Source of the DNA: Schistocephalus solidus
Taxonomy: Eukaryota; Platyhelminthes; Cestoda; Diphyllobothriidea; Diphyllobothriidae
Direction: 5' to 3'
NCBI GenBank assembly: GCA_017591395.1
Contig: WEDG01003337.1
Location: forward strand, 1-64,000
Length of the DNA stretch: 64,000 nucleotides
Below are positions 46,190 to 58,269 of this stretch, piece after piece (position 1 is the first letter of the stretch; each line of letters opens with the position of its first letter). The notes under the pieces are model-generated. The model ran no database searches, was not told the origin of the DNA, and was given only the letters and a program-made list of their open reading frames with translations. The position numbers and the translations under genes are program-made.

Positions 46190-49100
46190 AATAAAACTGA
46201 ATTAGTCGAGATTAAGAAGGGCTTTAGTCACTGGAGACATGTGCGGAACCGTTGTTTAACAAACCGGGGCCTGAACGGTATAATGTTCGACGAGCTCACT
46301 GATTGCAACGTTGGCATAGTCATTAGAAATGGTAACGTGGACGCTCATTATGTACTTGACCATACCCGCCAGGCTTCTCGGGTGAGTCCACTCACACTAG
46401 CAGCCTGGAATGTTCGTTCCCTTTTAGACAATCCTAGGAGCAACCGGCCGGAACGGAGGACGGCGCTAGTTGCTCGGGAACTGGCGTGCTACAAGGTGGA
46501 AATTGCTGCTCTCCGCGAGACCAGATTCTCTGAGCAGGGTCAGCTGGAGGAGGTGGGGGCTGGCTACACCTTCTTCTGGAGCGGCCGGCCAAAGGCAGAG
46601 CAACGCGACGCTGGTGTTGCCTTTGCTATCCGGAACGACATCGTGGGACGTCTGCCCTGTCTGCCGCAGGGTATCAATGATCGCCTGATAAGCTTCCGCC
46701 TGCCTCTTCGGGGAGATCAGTTTGCCAACAGCATCAGCGCCTACGCTCCCCTCAATAACGAGCTCTGATGCGGCGAATTACGAATTCTATGAGGACCTGC
46801 ACGCCCTGCTGGCGACTGTGCTGAAAGAGGACAAGTTAATTGTCCTTGGTGACTTCAACGCCCGCGTCGGGATGGACCACGCTGCCTGGCAGGCAGTGCT
46901 GGGTCCCCACGGTCTCGGTAGCTGCAACGATAACGGCCTCCTTCTTCTGCGCACGTGTGCGGAACACCGTCTCCTGCTGACCAACACCTTCTTCCGCCTT
47001 CCTACGCGGGAGAAGGCCACGTGGATGCACCCTCGGTCGCGGGGCTGGCATCTGCTGGACTATGATTTCGTCCGGAGGCGAGATCGACAAAACGTGCTGG
47101 TGACCAAGGCGATCCGCAATGCCAATGGTTGGACAGATCACCGCCTCATCATCTCTCAGATGAGGCTCCGACTGCAACCCCGACGAAGGCCCCAAGGTAA
47201 GCGACCGCCAGGTAAGTTAAATACTCTTTTGTTAAATTTGCCTGCTCACTGTTTTGATTACAGCGACCAAATAACCGAGAAACTGGAGGACCTGCATGCT
47301 ACCGTGGAGACACGATGGTGTCAACTGCGAAATTCATCCAGTCCACCACCCTCGAAGTCCTCGGACGTGCACGCCGTCAACACCAGGACTGGTTTGACGA
47401 CAATGACGCCGACATGAGCAACTTACTCGCGGAGAAGAATGGACTATACAAAGCCTACATGGACCTTCGGACTGATGCCACCAAAGCAGCCTTCTTCAGA
47501 TGACGGTGCCTTGTACAGCAACGGCTGCGGGAGATGCAGGATGCCTGGATGATCCGAAAGGCTGAGGGAATCCAGGGGTATGCGGACCGCAATGAAATGA
47601 AAAACTTTTTCAAAGCCGTCAAGGCCATCTACGGCCCGTGTATCAAGGGGACCGCACCGCTGCTCAGCTTTAACGGAACAACACTCCTGACAGAGAAATC
47701 GCAAATTCTGAAGCGCTGGGCCGAGCACTTCAGAAATGTCCTTAATTGCTCATCAGCCATCTCCGATGCTGCCATTGATCGGCTCCCTCAAGTGCACACG
47801 AACAATGAACTGGATCTGCCACCTTACCTACCAGAAACCATCTGGACCGTGCAGCAGATTTCCAGCGGTAAAGCACCGGGATCCGACGCAATCCCACCGA
47901 AAGTCTACAAGCACGATTGGCCCCGGCTGATGGCAGAACTCACAACACTCTTCCAGGAGATATGGCGCCAAGGACAAGTTCGTCAGGATTTCAAAGACGC
48001 GACCATCGTGTATCTACAAACGGAAGGGGAACCGGAAACTCTGTGTTAATCAGAGAGGCATCTCGTTGCTCAACATTGCCGGGAAGATCTTCGCCCGTAT
48101 CCTTCTCAATCGTCTGAACGGTCACCTAGAGAAGGGCCTGCTCCCGGAAAGCCAATGTGGCTTCCGCCGACACCGCGGGACAACCGATATGATCTTTGCC
48201 ACTTGCCAGCTACAAGATAAGTGCAAGGAGATGCGAACTCACCTATACACTACCTTCGTGGATCTTACGAAAGCCTTTGACACGGTGAATCGCGACGGAC
48301 TGTGAAAATTCCTGCAGAAATTTGGCTGTCCTGAGCGGTTCACGCACATGGTGCGTCAGCTTCATGACGGGATGACGGCGCGCGTCACTGACAACGGGAC
48401 GGTATCCGAAGCATTCGCAGTCGGCGTATGCAGGCCCCAACGCGCGTGTCTATGACTACAGTCCATGACTTGCTCTTCGCGGATGACTGCGCCCTTAACA
48501 CCGTGACGGAGGAGGACATGCAAAGGAGTATGGACCTATTCACCGCAGACTTCGCCGATTTTGGATTAACAATCAGTACAGCCGAAACGGTTGTCATGCA
48601 CTAGTTGCCATCTAGCGCAGAATACAATGCTCCCCGAATCAATGTCAACAGTGCTCAATTCAAAAAGTTGGCAATCTTCGGTTATCTAGGAAGCACGATG
48701 TCGCGCAACACGAGAATCGATGACGAGGTTGCCCAACGGATCTCCAAAGCTAGTCAGGCCTTCGGCCGGCTGCAGGCCTGAACACCAAACTGAAGATGTA
48801 CAATGCCGTCGTCTTGACGACACTCCTTTACGGAGTGGAGACCTGGACCATCTACTTGAACCAAGCCAAGAAGCTGAATCATTTCCACCTCAGCTGCCTC
48901 CGCAGAATACTGAAGCTGAGATGGCAAGACAGAATCCCGGACACGGAATTCCTGGAGCGTACCGAAATCCTCAGCATCCACGCCATGCTGAGGCAAGTGC
49001 AACTGCGATGGAGCAGCCACCTGGTAAGAATGAACGACGAGCGACTACCCAAACGACTTTTCTACGGAGATGTCGCTACGGGTGCTCGCCGACAGGGAGG

Positions 49101-50105
49101 TCAAAAATGACGCTACAAGGAAACTTTGAAGAAATCGCTGAAGCAACTGCAAATCAACCCGGCGACCTGGGAGGACCTCGCCCAGGATAGATCGGCATGG
49201 AGAAGATCCGTGAAGAATGGTTCAGCAATCTATGAGGCCAACCGGATCACCACCGCCAACGCCAAAAGAGCGGCACGAAAGTCACCAGCACCCCGGACCA
49301 ACACCGCCACTTCCCAGGCCCTGCCAACATGCCCACGCTGTCAACGCAGCTTCCGCGCGCGAATCGGCCTTTTTGGACATCTTCGGAGGCAATGCACCAA
49401 CAATCCAACAATTCAAACTTCTACGTCAAATTCTGCCAACCCTCCTTCAGACTCCCCACCCTCACCCCTGGCATCAATTCCATTACTCCCACCATCATAG
49501 ATACCACATCCCTCTACTCGTTGCCTGTTACCCCCACCACCGCCTTCGCCTTAAATACCACCACCATCAGCGATGGGGACTCTCTCCTTAAATGTCCTCA
49601 ATGCGACCGCACATTCATCTCACGCATCGACCTGTTCAGTCACTTGTGCATTAATCGTACAGAGACTGGTAAACCAGTGCCTGGAGCATCAACACACAGC
49701 AGAGATCGTCGCCTCCACAGTCCTTGCGCATTCACTCATCGCATGGGCCTATTCGGTCCCATGCGCATCCATGACAGCGAAATTCACTGCAATGCCGACA
49801 TCACCGATACCCCATGCACACCCTCCGCTCCTGCCATTCCTACCACCACTGCCACTCCCACTACCATGAATGACATCCCCCCAGCCTCTACCGATTTCTC
49901 CTGCCCACAATGCGCCCGCAACTTCAACTCACGCATCGGTCTGGTCGGTCACCTGCGAATCCATCGCACGGAGGCTGATGAACCAGTGCCTGGAGCTCCG
50001 ACATGCAGTCGACGCGCCCGCCTTCACTGCCCTCACTGCTCCCGCACATTTACACACCGCATGGGCCTTTTAGGACACATGCGCCTCCACGACAACCTGC
50101 GGTAA
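46190..50105 (+). mobile_element. RTE-like LINE with C-terminal C2H2 zinc fingers, most complete copy
   Basis: In order: an APE-type endonuclease ([51 protein letters not shown]; 46380-47160); an RT (SSGKAPGSDAIPPKVYK, RGISLLNIAGKIFARILL, LPESQCGFRRHRGTTDM, FVDLTKAFDTVNRDGL, LLFADDC; 47860-48500); an RT tail ([37 protein letters not shown]); then, in the same frame after one TGA at 49108-49110, LKQLQINPATWEDL and finger 1 (CPRCQRSFRARIGLFGHL). Fingers 2-4 follow one frameshift later: CPQCDRTFISRIDLFSHL, CPQCARNFNSRIGLVGHL, CPHCSRTFTHRMGLLGHM, with a damaged one between. A stop follows HDNLR at about 50103. Frameshifts near 46750 and 48040, a stop at 47500, and a deletion near 48420 that removes the GVKQGC-type motif show it is dead. 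Confidence 0.9.
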
Positions 50106-50234
50106 ACCACCGGAGGCTAAGCTACATCAGCGCACACTATCCACACCAATAAATCGACAACACCCTCACAATCACCATTTACCAGAGTATATCACGGTTT
50201 CCTAGAAACCGTGACTGGGAAGTCTGCCAATCTG

Positions 50235-51668
50235 ACGCTTCAACAAGACCACGCCGTCGGCTCAGTGTATGTGCTGTGTGTGTCGAGTGGCTGACCAGTG
50301 GACTGGGAGTCAGACGGCGATGGCTCCTCTTTATCCCCTGCGTAAGTAAATCCTGGTGTGTGCGTAATGGTGGCCAGGTAGTGCTGTGGCGCGTGATGAC
50401 GAGTACGCTGATCCGTCAGCCAATGCGCCCACTCCCACATCAGGCAACTGACCGGCTCGGACAGTGGGCTGATGGTGGGGGTGGTAGAGAGAGTGAGGTC
50501 GACAGCTCAGCGCATGTTCCTCACTATAAACAATCTGACGCGCTTGAAACTATCACGGTGCGCTAAAAGCCGTGGCTTGGAAGGTTGCCAACTGCCGGGA
50601 TAACTCGGACCGCGTGGTCAGCCCAATGTGTGTTTTGTGTGGATTGGCTGACTGTCGGACTGAGAGTCAGGTTGCAATGGCTCCTTCTTAATGTGGCCTT
50701 TATGGCACTCCCACTCTGTGGGATCCGAGCCAGGTGTGGTTGTACGCCCAGGGGCGGCTCCGACCACGCCAGCCACCTGCGACCTCTCTCCTCTCCGGTC
50801 TTCTTGCCTCTGTCGTGAGACCGGGCTCAGGTGGGGGAGGAGAAGAGTTTGCGGTAACGTTAACCGCCGCGGTTGGAAGGTTGCCAACTGAAAATTACAC
50901 TCAGACCTCGCAGTTAGTCCAATGTGTGTTGTGTGGAGTGGCTGACTGGTGGTCTGAGAGTCAAGCTGCGATGGCTCCTTCTTAACGTGACCTCTGGCTA
51001 TCTCACATATGTGAGATGTAAGCCGTTCAACCCCCTGTTGTGTGAAATCCTGGTGCTTGTGTTTGGGGGGCCAGGTCGTGTACGTAGTACACGTAGACGA
51101 GGTCACCAGCAGCTGCGCCCGCTTCCGCATCAGACAACTGACCGGCTCGGACAGTGGTCTGATTGTGGGGGTGGGGAAGAGAGTGAGGTCAAGAGCTCAG
51201 CGTATTTTTCTCACTATAAACAATCTGACGCGCTTAAAACTATCACGGTGCGCTAAAAGCCGTGGCTTGGAAGGTTGCCAACTGCCGGGATAACTCGAAC
51301 CGCGTGGTCAGCCCAATGTGTGTTTTGTGTGGAGTGGTTGACTGGCTGACTGAGAGTCAGGTTGCAATGGCTCCTTCTTAATGTGGCCTTTATGGCACTC
51401 CAACTCCGTGGGATCTGAGTCAGGTGTGGTGGCACGCCCAGGGGCGGCTCCGGCCGTGCCAGCCACCTGCACCCTCTCCCATCTCTGGTCTTCTTGACTC
51501 TGTCTTGACACTGGGATCAGGTGGGGGAGGAGGAGAGAGTGCGGTAGCTGCAGCGCAAAGCTACTATCACTTAAAACTAATTCACTTGCAAGTCGCCGTC
51601 CCTGCACCACCGGTTGTGGAGCATACGGTGGACCTCGTCGAAATCGACGATCGAACTGCCGATATATG
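50235..51668 (+). repeat. SINE-like family S, tandem dimer of the long composite unit
   Basis: Two successive copies of a roughly 640-800 bp unit (about 50235-50868 and 50865-51668). Each has a head (GAGTGGCTGAC…GAGTCAGG; ATGGCTCCT), a middle (CATCAGACAACTGACCGGCT…AGAGAGTGAGGTC…CACTATAAACAATCTGACGC), a second head after GGCTTGGAAGGTTGCCAACT, and the common family S end (GCGGCTCC…TTGACTCTGTCTTGAC…GCGGTAGCTGCAGCGC). The first copy lacks the 3' end. ORFs across it are artefacts. It lies just downstream of the zinc-finger RTE copy. Confidence 0.75.
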
Positions 51669-51669
51669 C

Positions 51670-52440
51670 CGGGACTCTGACTAAAATTGGAAACACCGTT
51701 TGGAATTTCAATAAGCAGGTGCAGGCTTGATTATACATCCTGTTATTCACTAGGCAAACCAATGACTGTGCTCCACCTGGTTAAAGCAATGGCAGATATG
51801 CTGGGCGATGGTGCAATCCGCGTAAAAATTACAAGCACCACAATAAAGATAAGGAGATTGGGGTGGTTTAGCCTTGGGCGCTTGCTTGAACCGCGCGACA
51901 GGGATGTGGTTTGGTTATTGAAATTGGATGGATTGAAAAGGTTGTGGAAATATTTTGAGTCGTTGTGGCATCTTGCATGAGATATATTAAATTTTAACCT
52001 TTTAAGCCATTTTTTGGAGTGTAACTGAGTTGTTCTGTTGTACTTTGAAAAGGAAACGGTTCCAGATGTCATCCGCCTTGAAGAATAAAGGCCGTAAATA
52101 ACTATGAAACATTTACACTGCTGTTTAATTATAGAACCAAGGTTAAAAAGCCTAGACTGGTAACCGAAAATGCGCAAATACATAATTAAATCCCCGCATT
52201 CCCGTTTGACCAATCGGAATCATTTAACCCGATTCTTAAGTATGGATGAACGTCCACCGATTATGTGTGACCCCTTCCCCATTGATTACTTGCGGGCTCT
52301 CAGTTAGGGTGAAGTTGGCATACAATTTGTGTTCGGCAGGGCCCAGTTTGCGGAGTACGATTCGGTCCTCACATATATTGTCCTGAGTAGTCAAACCAGT
52401 AGATAGCAGGCCTTCGTATCGTTTTTATCTGGTATCAAAT
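51670..52440. other. Intergenic stretch, nothing recognised
   Basis: Opposite-strand ORFs (97 and 156 codons) overlap each other between 51687 and 52213. Neither shows a motif. Confidence 0.45.
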
Positions 52441-52549
52441 GTGAAATTGTCCCAAAATTCATATTTTCCTCTTCTTTTGCGAGCAGGTTTCTCCAAGAAG
52501 CCGAGAAAGGACCATCTGGAATTTAGAAGACCGTCTCTGAATTATGTCT

Positions 52550-53690
52550 TCCATGCATCCTTCCCCCACAAACTATGATGTTTTCATAACCCACCCCTCA
52601 GTAAAATGATCGCCAAACAATTGTGTCATATTTTTGCGCTCGTTTTAAAGCACTTCTGTTTCGGTTGCTGATTACCATCATCAGAATTACAATCTGAATA
52701 CTGAGCTGTGCAGGTCTCAGATTCATAATCGATCCTCATGCCAACTAGTCCCCCTGAGCGCATTATGTTGATTTCTTCTTAGTCAATTACCGGATCTCCC
52801 ATTATCCTTTCGTTCTACGCTCAGAAGCAACCTATCATGCTGCTTCATATGCCCTCGCGGAGCAGCATCTGCACCTATTTTTTTTTAAAAAGGTGATCCT
52901 CGCAGCTGGTTTTCATCCCCTCTTGATTTTGACCATCATTTGGAAATATTGACGACTACAATCGTTTCCTTCGTCTTCGCGGTTCTCCTCTTTCTTGACC
53001 CTTTGCAAACGGCTACAACCTCGTCCACCATTTCAGCTGCTGAGCCTTCAGGCGATGGTGCTTGTGGTCCTATCCTTCTCCCGGGTGTTCACTCTACACG
53101 GACTATTGAAGATCGTTTCGGGTTCCTCTGTTGGTCGTCTGCAAAATCAGCAATAAGCGTATCATTGTCGCTTGTCTGGCATTTCTACCATGACCTTCAC
53201 AATTTATACGCTCCTTTCCTCGTTTGATTCTAAGTGTATGCATGATGCCTGTGATGGTTTCTCCTGTCCAGCGTCCTTGTGATCGTACCTGCGGTGGTGA
53301 AAAGTAGCTCCTGTCGTTACATGATTGCTTCCACGATGAGAAGCGTTTTTGAACTCTCATATGCTCTCATTAAAATTTCAGTCCTACCTCACACGTGTTT
53401 TTCTCCAGGATCGACAGTTTTTTTCTCCTACAAACCCACAAATCCTATTCAGCATATGAATTTTCCCTACAAATGTCCAAAGAGTTTTTCCTTGTCTGCT
53501 CTTTTTATTTATTTGTTTTGACCACACGGATTTGTGTCATCTGTCATTGCTAAGAAGCTGACCGTCTATTCATAACTCAACTTTACACGATTTCGAGCTC
53601 GTTTTTAATTTATTTCCCAATGACAGTGCCCTTATGGTACTCAATAAAAGCATATATCTATATATCTATCTATGAACTCTGCGATGTTGT
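52550..53690 (+). repeat. Unclassified retroelement-like repeat, plus copy of an inverted pair
   Basis: This is matched in inverse orientation by 55885-56870. Shared blocks: TCGCACCTGCGGTG-type (53285), CAGAAGCAACCTA near 52822, TTGTGTCATAT near 52620, and AGAGTTTTTCC near 53480. The 3' end has ACTCAATAAAAGC (polyadenylation-like signal) followed by a TATC-rich tail, as in a retroposed transcript. No protein motif recognised. Confidence 0.7.
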
Positions 53691-53728
53691 CGAAATGGGA
53701 GCAACAACTTTTTAAAACAGGTTGTCCA

Positions 53729-54700
53729 ATATATCCGGTCACTGGGACAAGAGCTTTATTCGCCTGGCGTTTCGGATTCCAACTCGAACCCATCCTCAGA
53801 GACAGTATAAGATAGGGTAATTCGTACACAGGGTGTTCCGAGAAAAAGGCTACCCGCGCAACTTCGTCAACCGGTGCATGCGCAAACGGGACGAATGACA
53901 ACATCGCACCGAGTCTTAATATGAGCGTGCGATTACATACGTAAAAAACGAATCAGAGGCCGTCATTTGCCTTCTCTCGCCACTTGGAGTTGGAGTCGCA
54001 CACAGACTGGAGGCCACCATTCGGCGTCAGGTAATGATACCAAGGGAGCAACTGCCGCGGCAAGAAACATCTGGAGTTGTTCATTGGATCTTGTGCAGTT
54101 GTGGGCGAAGTAACTACGTCGGAGAAACCAGAAGACTGCTTTGGACGCAATGTGCCGAACACGCGGCAGCAGTGCGGCGAAATGATGTTAATTCTCAAGT
54201 TGCGGCCCATTCCGTGAGAACCGGCCACAAATTCAAGTTCTTCGAAGCCGAAATTCCCGCAAGAGGTGATAATCGCGTGAGACGCGAGTTGCTTGAGTCA
54301 TGGTTTACAGGCCCGGGTCTAGTAACAAGTGCAATGACATACCTAGCACATATTTGGTGTTGAGACTCAGCTTGGCCAGAGCAATCGGCTACTCAGGGAG
54401 TGTCCAGATGAACACATTTTCCAACACCGGTGCCGGTGAGCCAGATGGCTGAGCAATCATCACACCAAACTCGAACACGGGTGACGAAATTTCAGTGGAA
54501 AATGACCCACCTGTCTGTCATCAAACAATGAATGCACCAGAGCACATTCGCGTGCAGTAGCATAACGAAGGCATCCCATAAATACTGTAACTCTCTGTGT
54601 ATTAATTACCCTATCTGATACTGTCGCTGGTGATGGATTCGAGTTGGAATCCCAAACGTCAGGCGAATAAATCTCTTGTCCCAGTGATCGCATCAACTAC
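53729..54700 (+). mobile_element. Penelope-like remnant (GIY-YIG) bounded by inverted repeats
   Basis: Plus-strand frame at about 53950-54360: GVGVAHRLEATIRRQVM, then VVHWILCSCG, SNYVGETRRLLWTQCAEHAA, VRTGHKFKFFEAE and RRELLESWFTG, i.e. the GIY-YIG domain of a Penelope-like element. Flanks of about 90 bp are inverse copies: 53734-53825 and 54602-54695 (…GGATTCGAGTTGGAATCCCA, GTCAGGCGAATAAATCTCTT). RT absent. Confidence 0.8.
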
Positions 54701-54764
54701 TTCTCAATTACTTCCTGGGACTCGTATTTTCACTTGTGTCCCATAGATCGCCTAAGTATCTTTT

Positions 54765-55880
54765 TGTCAGTCTCCATCTTCTTCAGCTGCTTCAAATCCG
54801 AGTGTCATCAGCCATCTTTCGTGTTAAACCGAGTCGCCAAATTATTTTGAGCCTTCCTGGTGCTCCGCAATAACCAGAACCATATGCGTGTGCGACTTTT
54901 ATCCCAAATTTATAACACCACGGTGGAAATGACGATTGGCCAAGGTGACATAAATTGCTACCTCTAAGTTATTTTCATATATACTTTTGGTCTGTCTACA
55001 GCATCTTCTTCTGATTGGCTATACTTCTATCTATATGAAGTCTACACCCCAATCTTGACCAATTCTCTGTAGAATAGTGCCATTCTTTTTAAGTCAGATG
55101 TTTATTGTAGGAATGGTAAGCTTTAGTAAGTCTTCGGACGTACGGTTGCTTTGCAAACCACTACCCGATTAATTATGAAAACTGACTAATTGTGACTGCG
55201 TGTCCATATGATTAACCGAACGTTGCAGCTCCGTTTGGTCAACATAATCTGCGATGCGTCTTTAAGGACTTTTATATGCATATTTATGAAGGAAATTGGC
55301 TACTACAGTTGCGAGAGGTGCCAATTCACGGGTTGAACATGCAGACACTGAAAGACTACGGCATTGTTCGAGGATGTGCTAGATTGAACGAACGTTTGTT
55401 GTCCACGCAGACGATGGTGATCGCAGAGACATTTCACCATTACCGACTTGCACTATATAAATGAATATTGCGCTTACGTTAGATTCCCTGCATTTAATTT
55501 ACTTGACTGCGGTGGAAATCCTCATTGACTGATTGCTTCGTAAACCAAGGAATATTACACGTTAAACCTCAGCAGTTTTATCATTGCTAACGTTTTAAGT
55601 CCCACAAATGTGTACCTGTAGTTCCGATTTTCACAAAGAACAAAACCTGTATTGGTCTAAACACAGTAAAGTAGGCAGAAATGCGCCAATGTTTGCTTTC
55701 ATGGGAACAAAACTTTTGAATTGTGGTTTCATGAAAATATAACTCTGCATAGCATTAAGCTGCCTCGTCTACAAGAGATTTTGCAGACGGTTGATACCGA
55801 ACAGAAACTATCACTAGAGCTGTTTACTCAGAAATATTCTTCCTTTTAAGAGATGGCTGAAATTGTTTAAGATGTACACA
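54765..55880. other. Intergenic stretch, nothing recognised
   Basis: Lies between the Penelope remnant and the inverted repeat copy. ORFs up to 62 codons, no motif. Confidence 0.45.
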
Positions 55881-55884
55881 GCAG

Positions 55885-56870
55885 TGTTCATCTACCAAAC
55901 GGTATGGTACATAGATAGATACATGTTTTATATGAGTACCCCGAAGGGAACTACCATTGGATAAAAAAATAATTAAACGAGTGCGAAATCATGTAAAGCT
56001 AAGTTGTGAACAGTAAGGCGAGGACAATCGACACAAATCAGTGTGGTGAAAAATAAAAGAGCAGACAGTGAAAAAACTCCTTGGACATTTTTATGGAAAA
56101 GGCATATGTTGAATGGGGTTTGTGGGTTTTTAAGGAGAAAAAAATCTGTAGCTCCTGTGAAAAAAACGTACGCGTTAGGTAGGATTGATAGGCTGATGAG
56201 AGCCTATCAGGGTTCAAAATGCTCCTCCTCGTGGGAGGAATCATGTCACGACAGAGGCTACTTTTCAGCACCGCAGGTGCGATCCCAATGCGTATTGACT
56301 AGTTATAAGCGTAACCGTCAACGATGCTAGACAGGGGAAACCTTCACAAGCATCATACGTACGCTCAGGTTCGAACGAGTAAAAGACCATAGAGATCGTG
56401 ATGGTCATGGAAGAATTGCAAGATAAACGACCATGACACGCTCGTTGCTGATTTCTCAGACCACTAATAGAGGAGCCCTAAACGATCGTCAACAGTCCGT
56501 GGAGGATCAACACCGCGACACTGCTCCACGAGGGTATATGAAGCAGTATAGTAGGTTGCTTCTGAGCTTAGTGCAAAAGGATAATTGACGCTCCGGTAAT
56601 TTACTAAGAAGAAATCAACAAAATGCGCTTAGTGGTGCTAGTTGGAATGAGAATCGATTAAGAAACTGAAACATGCAGAGCCAAGTATTCAGCTGGTAAT
56701 TCGGATGATGATTATATGCAAACGAAATGAGTAAGCTATATGACACAATTCTTTGGTGGTCATTTTACGGAGGCATGGGTTATGAAGATATCATATTTTG
56801 TGGGAAAACCGATGCATAGAAAGCATAAATGGGAGACGGACTTCTAAACTCCCGATGGTCCTTTCTTTGG
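55885..56870 (-). repeat. Unclassified retroelement-like repeat, minus copy of the inverted pair
   Basis: The inverse of 52550-53690, diverged. The 3' (low) end shows the GATAGATA tail complement near 55910, and the conserved TTGGACATTTTTATGGAAAA and GCACCGCAGGTGCGAT blocks. The 5' boundary (about 56870) is approximate. Confidence 0.65.
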
Positions 56871-58265
56871 ATCATGGAGAAAGCTGCTCGGGAAGGAAGA
56901 ACAAAATAAAAGGTTAATTGAATCAGTGTTAAGATTAATGTGCAGTCTTTACTTAACAGTATACAGGTTATCTGATTATCTTATATCGATTGGCAGGTTA
57001 TTCCAAAGAAAGCAATACAGGGAAGCAAAGAACAGAGAGCAGTTAGACGTGGATGATATAGGAGCAGGTATAATCAGTCAAGAACTACGTACGTTGTACG
57101 GACGACTTACGGGGGTAAGGGCTGGAATTAAGGGACTATTTGACTCTCAATAAAGTGACTAATAGTGACTTATTATTAAAGTGATAAACGAGACAAAAGC
57201 CAGCTTCCAGTCACCGAACCCATATAAATTTTAGGGTAGTTGGCTGGCATGAGGTATTTGAAAGTTTCGGAGGTAAGAATGTGAGTGCGCTTTCAGCAAT
57301 TAACGCGTTATGGGTCTAAAAATATCGTATTCATGTTCTGGGGTACGCAAAACGTCGTGGCCTCATTAATTACCATCTTAAGTGGATTAACGCAAAGGCG
57401 GCACTGAGGATGGCCATGTGTGGCTATCTTGTATCGTCAGTAGCGAAGAAGTACGACTGATGCACTGTTGAAGATGACTCTTCTCATTGGAATTAAAGGA
57501 TGACTGCGCTCTGTAAGCTGAAAACAGCTATTTTGGTGCTATGACTGTGAGTTGCCACGAACAACTTACTCCTTTTGTAGACTGAATGTTCAAAGTCCAC
57601 AATGCGTCCAGCAGACAATTTTTCGTAAATTTTCATCAACCTCTTTCTTTGTCACTGAAACTCCCAAAGTTCAGTACTCACTTTTTACTTAAACCCAATA
57701 GCCCACTTACGAGGGATTCGTAAATAATTAAAGGAGACACTAAATGAAGAAGTAGTTTATACCCACAAAACCACTGCGATTCCTTATGTATTATAAATTA
57801 GAAGTTACGGTATTCAATCGCCACATCAAAAGGATCATTCCGAGCGAAAATGATGGTCTTGATTACCTGAAGACATGTGCCTAGTTAAAGCTATTAATAG
57901 CTGTCTTACTTACAGATCGAGATTACAATGCCCAATATCATTGACTTTCAGGCCTCAGATAATGAAACCAGTGACTTCATAATCCTTTTTCATGAAGGCC
58001 TGTCTCCCGTTTCGGTCATAAATTTCTACTTGAATAATAAGAACTTATTTGACCTTAAAGAGAGAATTATTTCCCTCTGACATGAGAGAATCTGGCACAA
58101 CCGACGCTGGATGCCAGAATTTTCAAGACAGATGCTTGGGGTAATGCGAAGCCATCAGCAGGTACATAGACATTTGGTTGACATAGAAAGTCAGCTAGCT
58201 GATTACGGGAGGCAATCCGAGAGTGGACTGATGATGGCACGGGAATATTCGCTGGGCCCATCTTC
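56871..58265. other. Intergenic stretch, nothing recognised
   Basis: A 75-codon plus-strand ORF at 56926-57153 has no motif. It borders the 5' side of the CR1-like LINE. Confidence 0.4.
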
Positions 58266-58269
58266 TATT

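Noticed and set aside
50585..51610. ORFs of 66-170 codons on both strands
   Set aside because: They repeat along with the SINE-like composite units and have no domain features.
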